Part shown: positions 12,136 through 24,595 of the stretch, piece after piece
How positions within the stretch are numbered: position 1 is the stretch's first letter
Layout of the letters: every line of letters starts with the position of its first letter
Assembly: GCA_016801885.1 (NCBI GenBank)
Contig: CM028895.1
Location: 20,914,001 to 20,978,000 of the forward strand
Source: Toxotes chatareus
Lineage: Eukaryota > Chordata > Actinopteri > Toxotidae
Reading direction: 5' to 3'
DNA: 64,000 bases
Notes under the pieces: model-generated
Seen by the model: only the letters and a program-made list of their open reading frames with translations
Told to the model about the DNA's origin: nothing
Databases searched by the model: none
Program-made: the position numbers and the translations under genes

Positions 12136-14098
12136 AAAGGGATGGGTTTGATCATTTCTTTGGGACTTATGTCGCCATGGTTACTCAAATCAGTACCAAA
12201 AGTCTTAACACGCTATTCCTGATGGAACCACACATTCATTGCACAATGAATGAGATATGTACCTTCTGTGCTTTTACAACAGCCACATAATTATCACTCA
12301 GTCCTATAAAATATCATTTTATATTAAATATATTATATTTTTGTTTCTAAGGAGTAGTAAATCTGATGATACTGAATGTAATGGTGAAGGCTTATAAAGT
12401 CCCCTGATTACAAAAAGAGGCACAGTGGTGATCTGTTATTCTGCCTGTCCTCTCTGCCCTGTGCTGTCTTTGAAGAATGAATATAGATTATGGCAAAACA
12501 AGTGAATGTTATAAAAATACCTCCACTGACGTCAGGAGCTGTGGAAGTAATCCATCCCCTATTTTCCTTCAGCTGTTCTGTTTTATAGAGTCTGTTTTGG
12601 AGCAACATTTTTTGTGATTGTTTACTTCATACATGCCCACATGGTGACTGGTGGAAACAAAGCAGCAACAGACTGCTTCCTCCAGCTTTGCCAACACAGT
12701 ATCAGCTCTCTGCGCCTGATGCAGAAGAGGGGATGGAAGTTAAGGTACTGAGTGCTGAGCTAGGACACAAGGACACACAGCAGGTGTCCTGTACTTGATC
12801 TTAAACATTCCCACATTCGGAGAAATAGACTTGGACTAAGCAGATTGATATCAGTTTCATCTGTGTGTACTGACCTCCTGCAGTGGAAAAGGTCACACTG
12901 GTTAGCACAAAGATTTGGCAGCTAGCCTATCTTCATGAACAGTGAACAGCTCTAAAGCTGCCTTATTCATGTTGGCTCTTATTAGGTAACAAGCCACTCA
13001 CCAATCCATCTGAGTTCTCACTAAAGAATCAGGATTGTCATCTTCTTCCTTTCTTAATTGATTCACAGACTTTGATTAATTCAGTTTCTCCTCACTACAT
13101 ATGCTGTGTCAGGACAGTCTTAATTTGGCCAACCTGATCATTGAGTGCATTTCTGATTTTAAAAGAGGCACTGATGTGTTGTAGGATGTTGTGCACTGCT
13201 ACAGGAAAATACACTCATGGAGAGAAATGTGGAGGACAAGGAGCACAGATAGACAAAGCTGGTAGCAGTGTAAAGTCTCACTTAACTGTGCAGAGTTGTG
13301 CTCAGCTGAGGTGTAAAAACTTGGTGCTGAAATCCTGACGGTGGGTCTCAAACCTGTGACAGTCTGCTGTCAAAAAAGAAGACAGTAGCTGAATGTAGAG
13401 GGAGTAAAGTGATACACAGAGCACGTCTTGTTCGGCCTGAGGGAACCCTGATATAGGTGACGCGTGTTTGACTCTGTCTCTGTTTGTGTTTGCTCTTTTT
13501 TTTTTTCCAGGAAACAACAGTCAGGAAACCCTGTATGAGGGCACAGACCCAAGCCTTCAGCCAATCAGGGTACGGACTGGATTCAACTACAACCTGACGG
13601 GATCTGTGGACTGAGCTGACCAAACACTGCTGTGACTCTCGTGTGTGTGTGTGTGTGTGTGTACAGAGTCATTATTCAAAGCTGTGCCCACATACACTGA
13701 CCCCACAAGTATAGTGGACTCCCAGTTTTCAGACCCCACAAATATAGTAAACACATGCACAGGTAAATATTTTTTTAATGAGCTGCCACAAACACAACAA
13801 TGCCTGCTATGGTTGGTGTGTTTGTGTTGAGTGTCATGGGATGTTTGGACATTCACAACACACCGAAACACACATACACACACCGTATGAAATGAAAACA
13901 CTTGGGATGAAGGCCACTGTCAGACACACTGTGTGTGTGTGTGTGTGTGTGAGTGTGTGTGAGTGAGTGTGAGAGTCATAGATACCACACATACTCCCCT
14001 CGATGCTGTTGCAAACTCTGGTGATGACTGAACTGGCTGAGGTACAGTAGGTTTAGAATCCAGGACACTGGCTGGAAAACTGAAGCAGGGAGTGAGGG
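12136..14098. other. Intergenic DNA with GT microsatellites
   Basis: No gene recognised. (GT)n at 13641-13662 and interrupted (GT)n at 13930-13972 explain several cysteine/valine- and histidine/threonine-rich open frames on opposite strands. Confidence 0.6.
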
Positions 14099-14272
14099 CC
14101 CTGGTGGCCTGATGGTTAAGGCACATACCAAATACTGTAACCACAATGTTCATGGTTCAGTTCCAGTCCAGGTCTCTCATTACATGTCATACACTCCTCT
14201 CTCTCTCCCCACATTTCCTGTCTCCTTACAGTAACTATGAAATAAAATGCCAAATAAATGAATAAAAACATG
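14099..14272 (+). mobile_element. tRNA-derived SINE
   Basis: The 5' part carries pol III-type internal promoter boxes: an A-box-like TGGCCTGATGG near 14103 and a B box GGTTCAGTTCC at 14154-14164, about 50 bases apart as in a tRNA. It is followed by a body with CTCTCTCTCTCCCC and ACATTTCCTGTCTCC, then an A-rich tail AAATAAATGAATAAAA. This layout is typical of fish tRNA-derived SINEs. Many substitutions indicate an old copy; exact family not assigned. Confidence 0.7.
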
Positions 14273-15057
14273 AGGGAGTGTTTCCTGCCAAAGTGTTTAA
14301 TCCACTCACTTTTGACTCATTGTAATCTTCTCAGTTTACTGTGTAAATAGAGGACAATATACAGAACTTTTCTGTTCTATGTCAGAAGGTACCATGATGG
14401 CATGCGTCTCTGACTCTGTGGATCCACACTCCATCTATTTGGATTTCTAATCCTGAAATTAAAAAAAAAAAGTTTCAGACTATTACCTCTAACCCAACAT
14501 GAAGAAGGAGCTCAATTTCCATGGTGTGGTTGGTGTGGAGATCTGGCCGGGACCAGCTTGGGCGAGTGGAATAATAGGTAACTAGAGCTGAACAGGTAAG
14601 ATGGCCACTGGTGGAGCCAGGTGGACTTAGAGCAGGTTGCAGGAGTGAAGCAGGCCGTGGAGAGCTGAGCAGGTCCACATTACTTCACATCAGTGTGACA
14701 CAGTGAGGAGCTTCAACTCTTCTAACTTAAGTGGATTATTGAAGCTAACCTTAACTGTTTCTTTTGTTACAACTTTTTTTCTTCAGTTTTCAGCCACTGA
14801 GATTTGGAAATCTCACGTTACAGTGACATGGGTCCATGAATCTTGATATATTTGTACAGACTAAGGCTGCATCACCACAGATCACATAGATCAGGTCAGG
14901 TTAATGCAGTTATTCTCCACACTTGGAATCAAAGTAAATAAAGAAAACACAGTTTACTTGGGTTCAACAGACTTAGACAACAGCTGACCCAGACTTTGGA
15001 ACTCAGGTGCCAGCTCAGGTTAGGGTTACTGACTGAAGTATCTCCATGACCAATTTA
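14273..15057. other. Intergenic DNA, nothing recognised
   Basis: An A-run at 14460-14471 and ordinary mixed sequence. No supported gene, repeat end or regulatory element. Confidence 0.5.
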
Positions 15058-15934
15058 CAGTGGCAAGAAAAAGTAAGCAAACCCTTTGGAATTAGCTGCA
15101 TTTATGTAGAAAACATAGCCAGATCTTCATCTAAGGTACAATTATGGACACAACATAATCTGTTTTAACTAATAATAACACAAATTATTGTATTGTTTGG
15201 AAAAATATTGTAAATTTTGGAAAATAGTGCCAGCACACATCAGAGCAGTAAACCTCACCTAATGCATTCCTATTTCACTAATACTCGAAGACTAGAGGTT
15301 GAAATCAGTGGTTGCAAATAGATGTATGTCTCATATGTTTGTTTGGTGGCATTTAATATTATAAAGTTTGTTTTGCCTCAGTCACAAGAAAGAGTGTCCA
15401 CTTCTGTGCGATTTAAGACGCTCTGGATTCCATCTTTGTGTGGTTGCCTTGGCAGTGCGTGTCCATGATTTCAGAAGGGATGGAGCTTCCTAAATCAACA
15501 GTCAACAGTGTAAACTTATTGACTCTTTTGTCCAACTCAGGCTCTTTAACTTCAGCTGCTGAGTTTTTTTTACATGTCACACATTAACATTTCTCCATTC
15601 TTAATTTGCTCCACTGGATTTAAATGGAAGCTCTGCTGTTAACTTACCCTTTGCCATAGTGAATCATAGTATCAGCTCCAATGAATAGGTCCCTGACCCA
15701 CAGCTATCGGAAGCACTTGTTTGAGGCTATTGGCGTTAGAGGAGATTTGATCCAAGTTCCAAGTGCTCACTTTTTCCACCAGCACTGACTGTTTAATGCT
15801 TGTGTTCAATAAAGACATAAAAGATTATAACTGTGTGTTATTACTGTGACTGAGGTGAAGATCAACTCACATTTTATGACCAATGAATGCAGAAAACCAG
15901 CTCATTCCAAAGGGTTCAATGACTCTTTCTGCTG
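15058..15934. mobile_element. Degraded Tc1/mariner-like DNA transposon
   Basis: The left end CAGTGGCAAGAAAAAGTA followed by AAACCCTTTGGAATTAGCTG is repeated in inverted, diverged form at the right end (reverse complement near 15934: CAGCAGAAAGAGTCA, then GAACCCTTTGGAATGAGCTG). Both ends continue with related ATCTTCA and CTAATAATAACACA-type sequence, so the inverted ends are about 130 bp long. The interior has no intact transposase frame. I recognise the end sequence as a widespread fish Tc1/mariner-type family from general familiarity, so the class is an inference. Confidence 0.6.
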
Positions 15935-16450
15935 CCTTTAAAACATTCCCATCAGCCTCAGCTATAGTGGGTGTTTAGTTTCTAAGTTACACATCAGCAT
16001 GTGAGCATTCTAGGACACTAAACTATGATGAAGGTTGGAGATGTGGGCAGTGATTCGGAGGTTTGCATCCAGGTCAGCAGGAAGTTTGAGAATCACCAAA
16101 CTGCTACCACTGCCTTGATGTCCTGATCTCACCTTCAGTATTGTGTTGTCCTTTAACTTATTGCCTAATTCCTGACGGTGGAATATCACAACTCTTTTCC
16201 AGTGTAATTTTACATTGTACAATATCATGACTTCGTGAGAAATCATAGAACCAAAGGGATTTTACCACCCACTTGGTGTATTGAGTATAACTTGTGTGTA
16301 AATTCAGACCTGCTGTTGTAATTTAATCTGAATATGTGAGGGAAGATTAGATTTAACTCAAACTAAAGCTCAAGCGTCTCAACTTCAACTTTAGTTGAAG
16401 TCTGAGTGTGTGCTGATTGTGTTATACTTTTAACATGAGGAAAACTTCTT

Positions 16451-16822
16451 CATTAAGTCAAGTCAATTTTGTTTCTATAGTACTGAATCATAACAGATGT
16501 TTTCTCAGGGCACTTTTCATATTGAGCAGGTTTAGACCATACTTTTTACAATATTATCTACTGAGACATTACATTTTCCCCAAGAACAGCACTTAGAAAC
16601 AGTGGAGAGGAAAAACTCCCTTTAACAGGTAGAAACCTTGAACAGAACCTGACTCATGGTGGATGACTGATGATGCAGCATTTTCGATCAACTGGAGAGT
16701 CTTTATGACTTGTTGGAACAGCCTGATAATAAGGAACTGCAATATTCCAACCTAGAAGTAACAAACGCATGGATGCAAGTTTTTCTGCATCTCTTTGAGA
16801 CGGGATATACCTGATTTTTGTT
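16451..16822 (-). mobile_element. Older L2-type LINE 3' end (copy E, left part)
   Basis: A diverged relative of the LINEs further on. It preserves, in order, AAAACTCCCTTTAACAGG, AGAAACCTTGAACAGAACC, a GCAGCATTTTCGATCAACTGG segment and CCTAGAAGTAACAAACGCATGG, with an internal deletion relative to them. It is interrupted at about 16822 by the younger copy C, and its continuation seems to resume after 18060. Confidence 0.7.
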
Positions 16823-18060
16823 ATTCAATTCAATTCAATTCAATTTTATTTATATAGCGCCTTCCACAATCAAAATTGTCTCAAAGCGCTTTACAGAGAC
16901 CCAGAGCCTGACCCCAGAGCAAGCACTTAAGGCGACAGTGGCAAGGAAAACTCCCTTTTAACAGGAAGAAACCTTGAGCAGAACCTGGCTCAGATGGGCG
17001 ACCCTCCTGCCGATGGCCGGGCTGGGTGAAAGGAGGAAAAGGAGGAAGATAGGACAGCTAGGAATGGAGGAGAGGGGGAGAAAGACATGCAGCATAATAC
17101 AGACAATGTGGGTCAGTATTTACATTACAGTTAGTGGACAGTTATTGGATAATCTGTGCTCAGCAGATTAGAATTATGAAACAGAGCACGGAGGCAAAAA
17201 GCTGTCATGACTGGTAATTATTTACATTACAGTCTGCAAAGAATATTAATCAAATATTTATCTGTAGCAGAACGGAACATTAAACATGTTAGAAATCGAT
17301 CATTGTAAACAATAAACAGCAGCAGGTGGGTGGAGCCAGGACCATAGGACATGCAGCTCCGGAGCCAGAGATACCTGCAGTAAGGTACAGAGAAAGAGAG
17401 ACCAGAGAGAAACAAACACAGGACTACGGGACAGAGAGGACACAGAGTTAATGACATGTAATAAAGGCTAATAAATTTGAGAGTGGGTCTGAGGAGAGAA
17501 AGAGAAAGAAGAAGAAGTGCACAGTAAATCATGGGATGTCCCCAGCAGCCTAGGCCTATAGCAGCATAACTAGGGGATGATTCAGTTGCCTGAGCCAGCC
17601 CTACTAAGGGCTATATCCTTAACTGTAACAGTGTCTATAGAGATAATTGTGACTAACTATAAGTTTAAATAACTAGGACTGTAACTACAACTAATTATAA
17701 GCTTTATCAAACAAGAAGGTTTTAAGCTTCGTTTTAAAATTAGAGAGGGTGTCTGCTTCCCGAACCCAAACTGGCAGTTGGTTCCATAGGAGAGGGGCCT
17801 GATAGCTAAAGGCTCGACCTCCCATTCTACTTTTAGAGATTTTGGGAACCATAAGCAAACCTGCATTCTGGGAACAAAGCAATCTGTTAGGATGATATGG
17901 TACTATCAGCTCTTTGAGATATGAAGGAGCCTGGCCATTGAGGGCCTTATATGTAAGGAGAAGGATTTTAAAATCAATTCTGGATTTCACAGGAAGCCAA
18001 TGAAGAGAAGTTAGTACAGGAGTAATGTGATCTCTCTTGCTAATTCCAGTCAGTACTCTA
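16823..18060 (-). mobile_element. L2-type LINE, 5'-truncated (copy C)
   Basis: About 1.24 kb of the 3' end of the family described at 37041-42190. It starts at the low coordinate with the (ATTCA)n tail and the ATTTATATAGCGCCTTCCAC terminus. It includes the C-terminal part of ORF2 on the minus strand (17691-17990, e.g. SYLKELIVPYHPNRLL and WNQLPVWVREADTLSNFKTK) and ends abruptly at about 18060, the usual 5' truncation of LINE insertion. The reading frame of the remaining ORF2 part is open, and the sequence is very close to copies A and B. It lies inside the older copy E. Confidence 0.85.
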
Positions 18061-18130
18061 TTATTATATTAGTTATGTTATGAAGGTGAAAAAACAACCC
18101 TTGAAGTTTCTTTGATTAAGTTGGTGTCTT
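18061..18130 (-). mobile_element. Probable continuation of older L2 copy E
   Basis: The segment GTTATGAAGGTGAAAAAACA and the CCTTGAAG that follows resemble, at the right place, the LINE sequence GCGCAGGTGAAAGAAGGC at 38423-38443. That is where copy E should resume after the insertion of copy C. A TTATT-like short repeat on both sides of copy C may be its target duplication. Short and diverged. Confidence 0.4.
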
Positions 18131-20994
18131 GCACAGATGACTCCCTGAAAAGTGTAAGGACTGCCTCAGTGTACACACTGCAGAGGAAGCGTGGCAGTAA
18201 ACAGTGCAGCGCAGGTTCCGGGTGGTGAGGCCTGCTTCCACCTCCACAGATCAGCTGCTTCAGCACTCAGCAGCCTGAATGAGCTGTTAGTGCTCAGGAC
18301 TGAACATGACCCTTCATAGTCTTGCAGGTCATTAACAGGCTCTGACAGGCTGTTACCATGGTGACCGTTCCCATGACTTGAGTTCCCATGGCCAAGAGCC
18401 TTCAGGGGAAGTTTGACCACTCATCTGAACAATGGTGTTATTTCTGGTGGTTCCTCCTGGTTTCTATGACCAAAGGACACACACAGTCTGTCTGCCTGCT
18501 CAGCTTCAGGAGCATGAAGGCACTGTATGCTGTTTACAGCTTGTAGTGATTGTGTGTGTGTGTGCGTGTGTTGAGGGCTTTACAGTTTGGGGTTAATAGG
18601 TGAAAAAGCAATGAGATATTCATGCCCTTTTTGTTTTCCTCCTGGTCATATGCTGTTCATTCCAGAGACATTCTTTTCACTAAAGGATGATGGGAAGTTG
18701 CACACTTGTTGTGTCCTACTTGTGAAGATGATGTGATTGTTTTTTACCCACTGTTCTCTGCTGAACTTTGAGTCTCCTCACAGCTCAGCGATGTACAGTA
18801 TCTACAGTATGATGTCCTGAAGAACTGTCATTATCCAATGTAAAATTTCCTCAGACATGTTCCTTTTTCTCTTTGTCAAACAGACACAAACACAGACACA
18901 GACACACGTATGCACGCAGACATACACACACAGCCCCCCCTGAGCTGTGGTTAGAGGACTGACATTCTCTCAAGGTCACCTGATTACCTGTTTAAGCTGC
19001 GTCCTCCCTCGCTGACATGCTGTTGGGGGGGGTCAGGAGGTCCAAACTGAACCTAAACACATATTTCAGACCCTTTACTTACCTCTGGGCTGCACCTGTT
19101 CCTAAGGCAGAGAGAAGTTAGGCTGCACATTGTGGCAGCACCAGCAGAGAGGTGGCGCTTCATGCTGTACGCCAAGGTCAGTAGATCACTCCCAGCTATT
19201 AATAACATCTGTTACACAGCAGCTGGTTTGGAAAGAAAGGGCCGTGGCCACTCCATTAGTCTTAGAAAATAACAGTGGGCGTCCCAGAGCTGTCTCTGTG
19301 CCTGAGGGTTCACTCACAGCAGAGCAGAGTTCCATTTTGGTGTAGCCTGATAATCAGACTATGTTGCCATTTTGCCATTTTTAAGAGGGGGAGTTGTTTA
19401 GTTTTACTCTACCTGGCAGTGAATTAGCTAATCTGTCCTGCTGACCTTGTTTCCAGTGGACACAGAACCTTTACATGTTGATTTAAAAGTTATCATCGCT
19501 GAAAGTCACCTCACAACCAGCCAGTACAGCTGTGTCCATCTCTCCCACGTCTGTTGCCTCTTTTCTGCTTTGACACATGAATCTGATCCATTGATCCATT
19601 GCAGACTTGACAGGCCTGAACTTTTTCAGCTGCATCATGGTCTGCAATCGTTCAGTTAAAAGTCACAGTTAGCATTTTATTTTTTTGCTCTACATGACCA
19701 CACTTGCAGCAGGACACGTTAATGAAGGAATTTGGCTTTGCTGGGTCCAGGTCTGACTCAGCTTCAAGTAACATCAGGACTCATCATGCATATAGCCTAC
19801 AGTGTATTCACTTGAGGTGCTGTAACACAGTTCAGTGTCTGTTAGCATAGTGTTAGGCGAGTAAACCCACCTCAACTACAGAAAAAACTGAGAATCCCAA
19901 AGTTGCCTTATAAACACCTCCACAGTCATATAATAGAAAAGTACTCATTTTTGCAGTAGTATATGTATTTTCATGAAGGAAAACTGTAGATTGGTGGATG
20001 TTTGTTTTAGAGTAATCAGTGGTTACACAGAGCAGACCTGAGTACCACACAGAGCATAGACCTGGGGGTTAGATTAGCCCAGTCTGGAAAATCTGTGTCA
20101 CAATAATGAGCAAGGAACTGGAGCAAAGTCACGAGGCCTTTCAGCAGAGAGCAAAGTCCTCACTCAGAGAAAACACACACACACCCAACTGTATGCTTTC
20201 AGATTCACCTCCACTGTACAGCTGACACTGTCCTGCTGTGCAAACAAAGAGAAAGTGCAGTTACAGAGCGTCAGCTGAAATGTGACATCATGTCAGACAC
20301 ACAACACGTGACGCAGCTTGATATTTTCCAACTATCAGCATCATTCACCTGTCAATCAGCAGCCTGTGCTTCTTTTTTTTTTTTAATTATTTCTGTAGAC
20401 CTGCAGTGCTTCCTCAGTCATGTCTCACTGTTTGTAAGTATCTTGTGTTCCAGTCTTACATAACTAGAGATTCCTTGAGGTCAAAAGCACAGAGGAAAGC
20501 TCTAAATGGATGACAGGGCTACAGAGTCCCTGGAATGTTGTGGTAGGAATTAATTTTCTGAACCACAGCTTTTTGGTTTTGCTCTTTGCTGTGGTTAGCT
20601 TGTCACAGTAGGTAACCCTGCATCACCACAGCTAATGTGCAGATAACTAGTTGGGTTAGTTCTCCACACTACGTTGCTGCTGTTGCTGGTAGTGACAGGC
20701 AGCAGCTGTGGCTGTGGGAACAGTGTGGCTATGATCAGAGCTGTGGTTGTGCTGTCATGATTACAGTGGCTGTTACACAAGTTTTTAATGGGTGTTAATA
20801 CTAAAGACCTGCAGGTGCTGTGCAGGTGCAGTGACACGGTCGGGCTGGCTGAGTGTTGTGGTGAAGCAAGCAATAAAAATTCCATGTCTGATGGAAGAAC
20901 TGGGTCCAGATCCTGTTTGAGTGTCTGGCTTTGCCATGCTGCTTCCACAGCCAGTGTTCCCATCTTACTTTCTTCATTACAGCAGCTAATTTCC
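18131..20994. other. Intergenic DNA, no gene recognised
   Basis: Contains a short (GT)n at 18550-18570, a CA-rich tract at 18888-18935, a G-run at 19024-19031 and a T-run at 20372-20384. Open frames here, including a 157-residue one on the minus strand at 20595-21068, show no domain, signal peptide or conserved motif that I recognise. Confidence 0.5.
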
Positions 20995-21285
20995 TGCTGT
21001 ACATTTAAACTTACTCTTGTTCTGCTCCAGCACTCATAGCTCTCCTTTTCTTTTAGCAGCTTTTTCACTAATCCTGCAGCAGTGCAGGTACAGGCTGTTC
21101 AGATCTAGCTAGTTTTCTAGATCTGAACAGCCTGGTTTAGCTTTGCTGTACATTTAAACTTACTCTTGTTCTGCTCCAGCACTCATAGCTCTCCCTTTCT
21201 TTTAGCAGCTTTTTCGCTAATCCTGCAGCAGTGCAGGTACAGGCTGTTCAGATCTAGCTAGTTTTCTAGATCTGAACAGCCTGGT
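20995..21285. repeat. 149-bp tandem duplication, each unit with a perfect 18-bp hairpin
   Basis: Unit 1 (20995-21143) and unit 2 (21144-21285) are nearly identical, starting TGCTGTACATTTAAAC. Each contains a foldback: CAGGCTGTTCAGATCTAG, an 8-base spacer CTAGTTTT, then CTAGATCTGAACAGCCTG (21091-21134 and 21240-21283). Both arms are perfect in both units. Differences between units are a few point changes, for example CACTAATCC versus CGCTAATCC. The downstream neighbour is a LINE 3' fragment. Confidence 0.9.
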
Positions 21286-21289
21286 CTGG

Positions 21290-21910
21290 CTTGTCCCTCA
21301 GAAGCCAGTGCTCCACCTCCTGAGGAGGCTGCGGTCTTTTGGTGTGCAGGGGACACTCCTAAAGAAGGAGAGGAAGAAGCTGGACAAAGTCATCAGGAAG
21401 TCCAGCTCTGTCCTGGGCTGTCCTCTGGACTCAGTGCGAGAGGTCGGAGACAGAAGGGTCCTAGCAAAACTGTCATCTATGCTGGATCATGAGTCCCACC
21501 TCCTGCAGGACGTCCTGTCAGCTCTGCAGAGCAGCTTCAGTGACAGACTGCTCCACCCTCGGTGTGTGAAGGAGAGATTTAGAAGATCTTCCCTTCCTGC
21601 TGCTGTCAGACTCTATAATGAGCATTGTCGACACACAAACTTGATTACAATTCCATGCAACTATCAGTGTAATATCAATGCGCAATAATTCTTTTATTAG
21701 TGTGCAATATTTATTGTGTACTAAAGTCACTCAACTCAACAATCTCCATCTCATATTTATCTACTGTTGGAATAATGTTTATTTAATCTTGTTCTGGCCA
21801 TATTGGTCTCTTACTTATATTTTACTTTCACTTACTGTACTGTACCCCTGCTGTTGCTAAATGCAATTTCCCCACTGAGGGAGTAATAAAGGATTTTCTT
21901 ATCTTATCTC
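21290..21910 (+). pseudogene. LINE ORF2 C-terminus plus 3' UTR
   Basis: An open frame at 21308-21688 encodes the end of a non-LTR retrotransposon ORF2, with RRLRSFGV, KKLDKVIRKSSSVLGCPLDS, LLHPRCVKERFRRSSLPA and AVRLYN, the usual C-terminal blocks of several fish LINE families. About 30 residues normally present between the first and second block are missing, so the frame has an internal in-frame deletion. The 3' UTR ends with CAATTTCCCCACTGAGGGAG, TAATAAAGG and a short TCTTATCTTATCT tail at 21896-21910. No RT catalytic part remains. Confidence 0.75.
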
Positions 21911-24295
21911 TCACTCTCCTGCTCTCTCTTCCCCGGTTAATCACAGTGCCAACGTCTGGCCGATTGGGCTCACATTTCTTGGAAAGCATTTGCACATAAT
22001 TTCTAGTTATAGGGCCGAAGTTTCATGTTTCTGGCACATTCCGGCTCATGACAATTTGAGCCATAAGATGACAAATAATAATAAAATATAGCTGTAAGTG
22101 GCAATTTGGACAGTCTGTCCACCTGGATTTAGATACACATTTGTGGAATTTGCTGCGCAGCCTGTGGGTTGGGCTGAAAATGCTTTAGAGAACAAGTTCT
22201 CAGTCACAACCTGAAGACATCTACCAAAATTTGTGGTGACTGATAAATGGGTGATGACTTTTGGCCATTATTCCTCTCTGTGTTTCTCATTCAGTCAACC
22301 ACTAAGCAGCTGACACAGATGTGAATGATCATTTTACAGGTAAATACAGCTGAACGTTGCAGTTATAAAATCAGGACAACAGAAAAACAAGAACACGTTA
22401 AGGAGTACAGCTTTATTGGGAATTTGGCTGAACTGAATGAGTGTACACGTGAGCTCAGAGAACAGAAGAACTACATCCTCAGTTTGGCACCAGACCGGAC
22501 GTGGTCTGGACACAGACTAGGTTTAGACCTTGTCTTGTTTCTTTTTGTGTCTGTGAGAGGGAGAGAGCGAAACGCCAAGCCAAGTCTCAAGCTTGAAAAA
22601 CTTGAGATATGGCCAAAACTTACTATGAGATCCTCTTGCAGGGTTCTACTTATGGTTCCTGAGAAGTGAAGATTCACAGGAACTAAATTCATTTACAAAC
22701 ACGCGGGGGAAACAATATTGGAAACACATCTGATGTCTGTGACAGTGTCAGTAAAAGGCGAACATCACTATCTTTATGTAAGAGCGAATTTATGGCTCAT
22801 TGCATACGGTGTGCCTAATAAAGTGGCCACTGAGTATAATTTGTCACTCATCTGGGTGTATTAGAAATCTCTTGCAGTCCAGTCTACATAGCTGGCCTCA
22901 TGTCTGTGTTTGAATCATAAAGGAGGTCCTGAAGAACACAGTTTGCAGACTCCTTGGTGGTTTAGTGTTCATCGCTGACAGACTCAAACAGAAGGCAGCT
23001 CTGTATTCAGTCTGGGATGGGTTTGCTTTGTTTTCTTTTGATGTCTACACTTCCATGTGTCAGCCTGATGCTATCAGCTATGATTCAGCCCATGGATAAA
23101 CTTAGTTGGGTGTATTTATTCTCCCAGGCAGTCTTGGATGGGCAGTACAGAGTTGTAATCGCTCATCTGAGCAGCTGGAATGTGTTCCAGTGAAGTGTGG
23201 CATTAGCAGGAGATATGCTGTACAATCAGTCCTCCTCCATGTGCCCTCATTTTCTTTTCCTCTACTCTTCGCCGTATCTTTCAAATACATCCTCTGAGCT
23301 CATCCCTCTTGGCTCCAGCTGTGATGTCAGTGTTTTCACTGGAGATTCTGCATCAGTTTGAATCGCTTCTTTTTCAGCTGGGACAAAATAATACTGCTAG
23401 TGAAACTGTAAAGTTGGTGGCAATGATAAACACTCAGCTGCAGGTGCTGTGTCTTTAAACCCTGCAGCAGACGGAGTGCCTTGCACTGCATGAGGCAGCC
23501 TGCTCCTTCACACCTGAAACCACCTGTTGAGGCAAGTTTAGCTCGGCTGGATGGTTTAACTACACACAGACTCCTTGGAATTAGAAATAAAGTTTTTGAC
23601 ATGGTGTATATTATCAAAAAAAAAAAAAAAACCCTCAAAACTGTCAGTATCATGGCTTCCTGTTTAGCAATGTTGCTCCTGGAAGGACTCAGGCCCCTTA
23701 CAAGAACTGGTATTTATCAAACATCTCAGAGTAGGGAATCAGTCCTAACTGGAAACTCAGTCCTAACTGGCAAAAACCCCTCACAGCAATTTACAGTGGA
23801 ATCTGTTCCTTTTTAGCTCTGGGACTAAAAGCATCCATCCATTCTCTGAACTAAATTACTTCTTTCTTGCCCAATATTTAGAAGTATTCCAGGCAGGAGG
23901 GAGAATGTATCACTTTTTGACAGCAATAAGTTGTGTTTGTCACAACCATATTCTGCAGAAATAAAAATAGTCTGATCATAGTGGCTAGACTCAAGAAAAA
24001 AAAACTACTTAACTGAACACATTTCAACTCACCATACCACTCCTGAAAACACTTCACATCCTACCATACACTGTGACCATATATAAGCAAATCACAATCC
24101 ACATATAAGTTACACACACATGTTGTGTGTGTATGCTTACAGACATATATCGATGGAAATTACCAATAGGAAAGGTAGGTAAAGCCCTGGGGCCCCCAGA
24201 GTAAGAGGGCCTTACAAGGGCTTTACAAGATGGCACTTGACCAATAAAATGTGTTGAGTGTCCCTCAGTCGAGGGTCCAGCCCTGCGCCTCATTT
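21911..24295. other. Intergenic DNA, no gene recognised
   Basis: Short frames only. CCTAATAAAGTGGCCACTGA at about 22813 resembles the end of the Tc1-like family seen at 45660-45685, but too little is present to define an element. An A-run sits at 23616-23630. Confidence 0.45.
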
Positions 24296-24595
24296 AACTC
24301 CATCCATGCATTTTCTATACCACTTGATCTGTCAGGGTCACAGAGGAGCTGGAGCCTATCCCAGCTGACTACAGACGAGGGGTACGGTACACCCTGGACT
24401 GATCGCCAGTCAATCGCAAAGCTGACACACAAAGACAGACAACCACATCTACGGGCAATGTAGAGTTGGCAGTTAACAGGCACAGGGAGAACATGCAAAC
24501 TCCACCACAGAAGAGCCCAGACCAGGGTGAGAACCTGAAACCCTTTTACTGCAAGGCAACAGTGCTAACCACTGCACCACTGTGCTGCCCCTCAT
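24296..24595. repeat. RTE-like (Expander-type?) interspersed repeat, copy 1
   Basis: Shares its order of blocks with 47171-47481 and 52690-52912: CCATGCATTTTCTATACC, GGAGCTGGAGCCTATCCCAG, CAGTCAATCGC, ACACACAAAGACAGACAACC, AGGGAGAACATGCAAACTCC and GCTAACCACTGCACCACTGTG. This is a very common teleost repeat that I associate with RTE-type LINE 3' ends; the class is from memory. Non-coding. Confidence 0.65.

Noticed and set aside
20595..21068. 157-residue open frame on the minus strand
   Set aside because: Runs into the tandem hairpin duplication and shows no conserved motif; probably chance.
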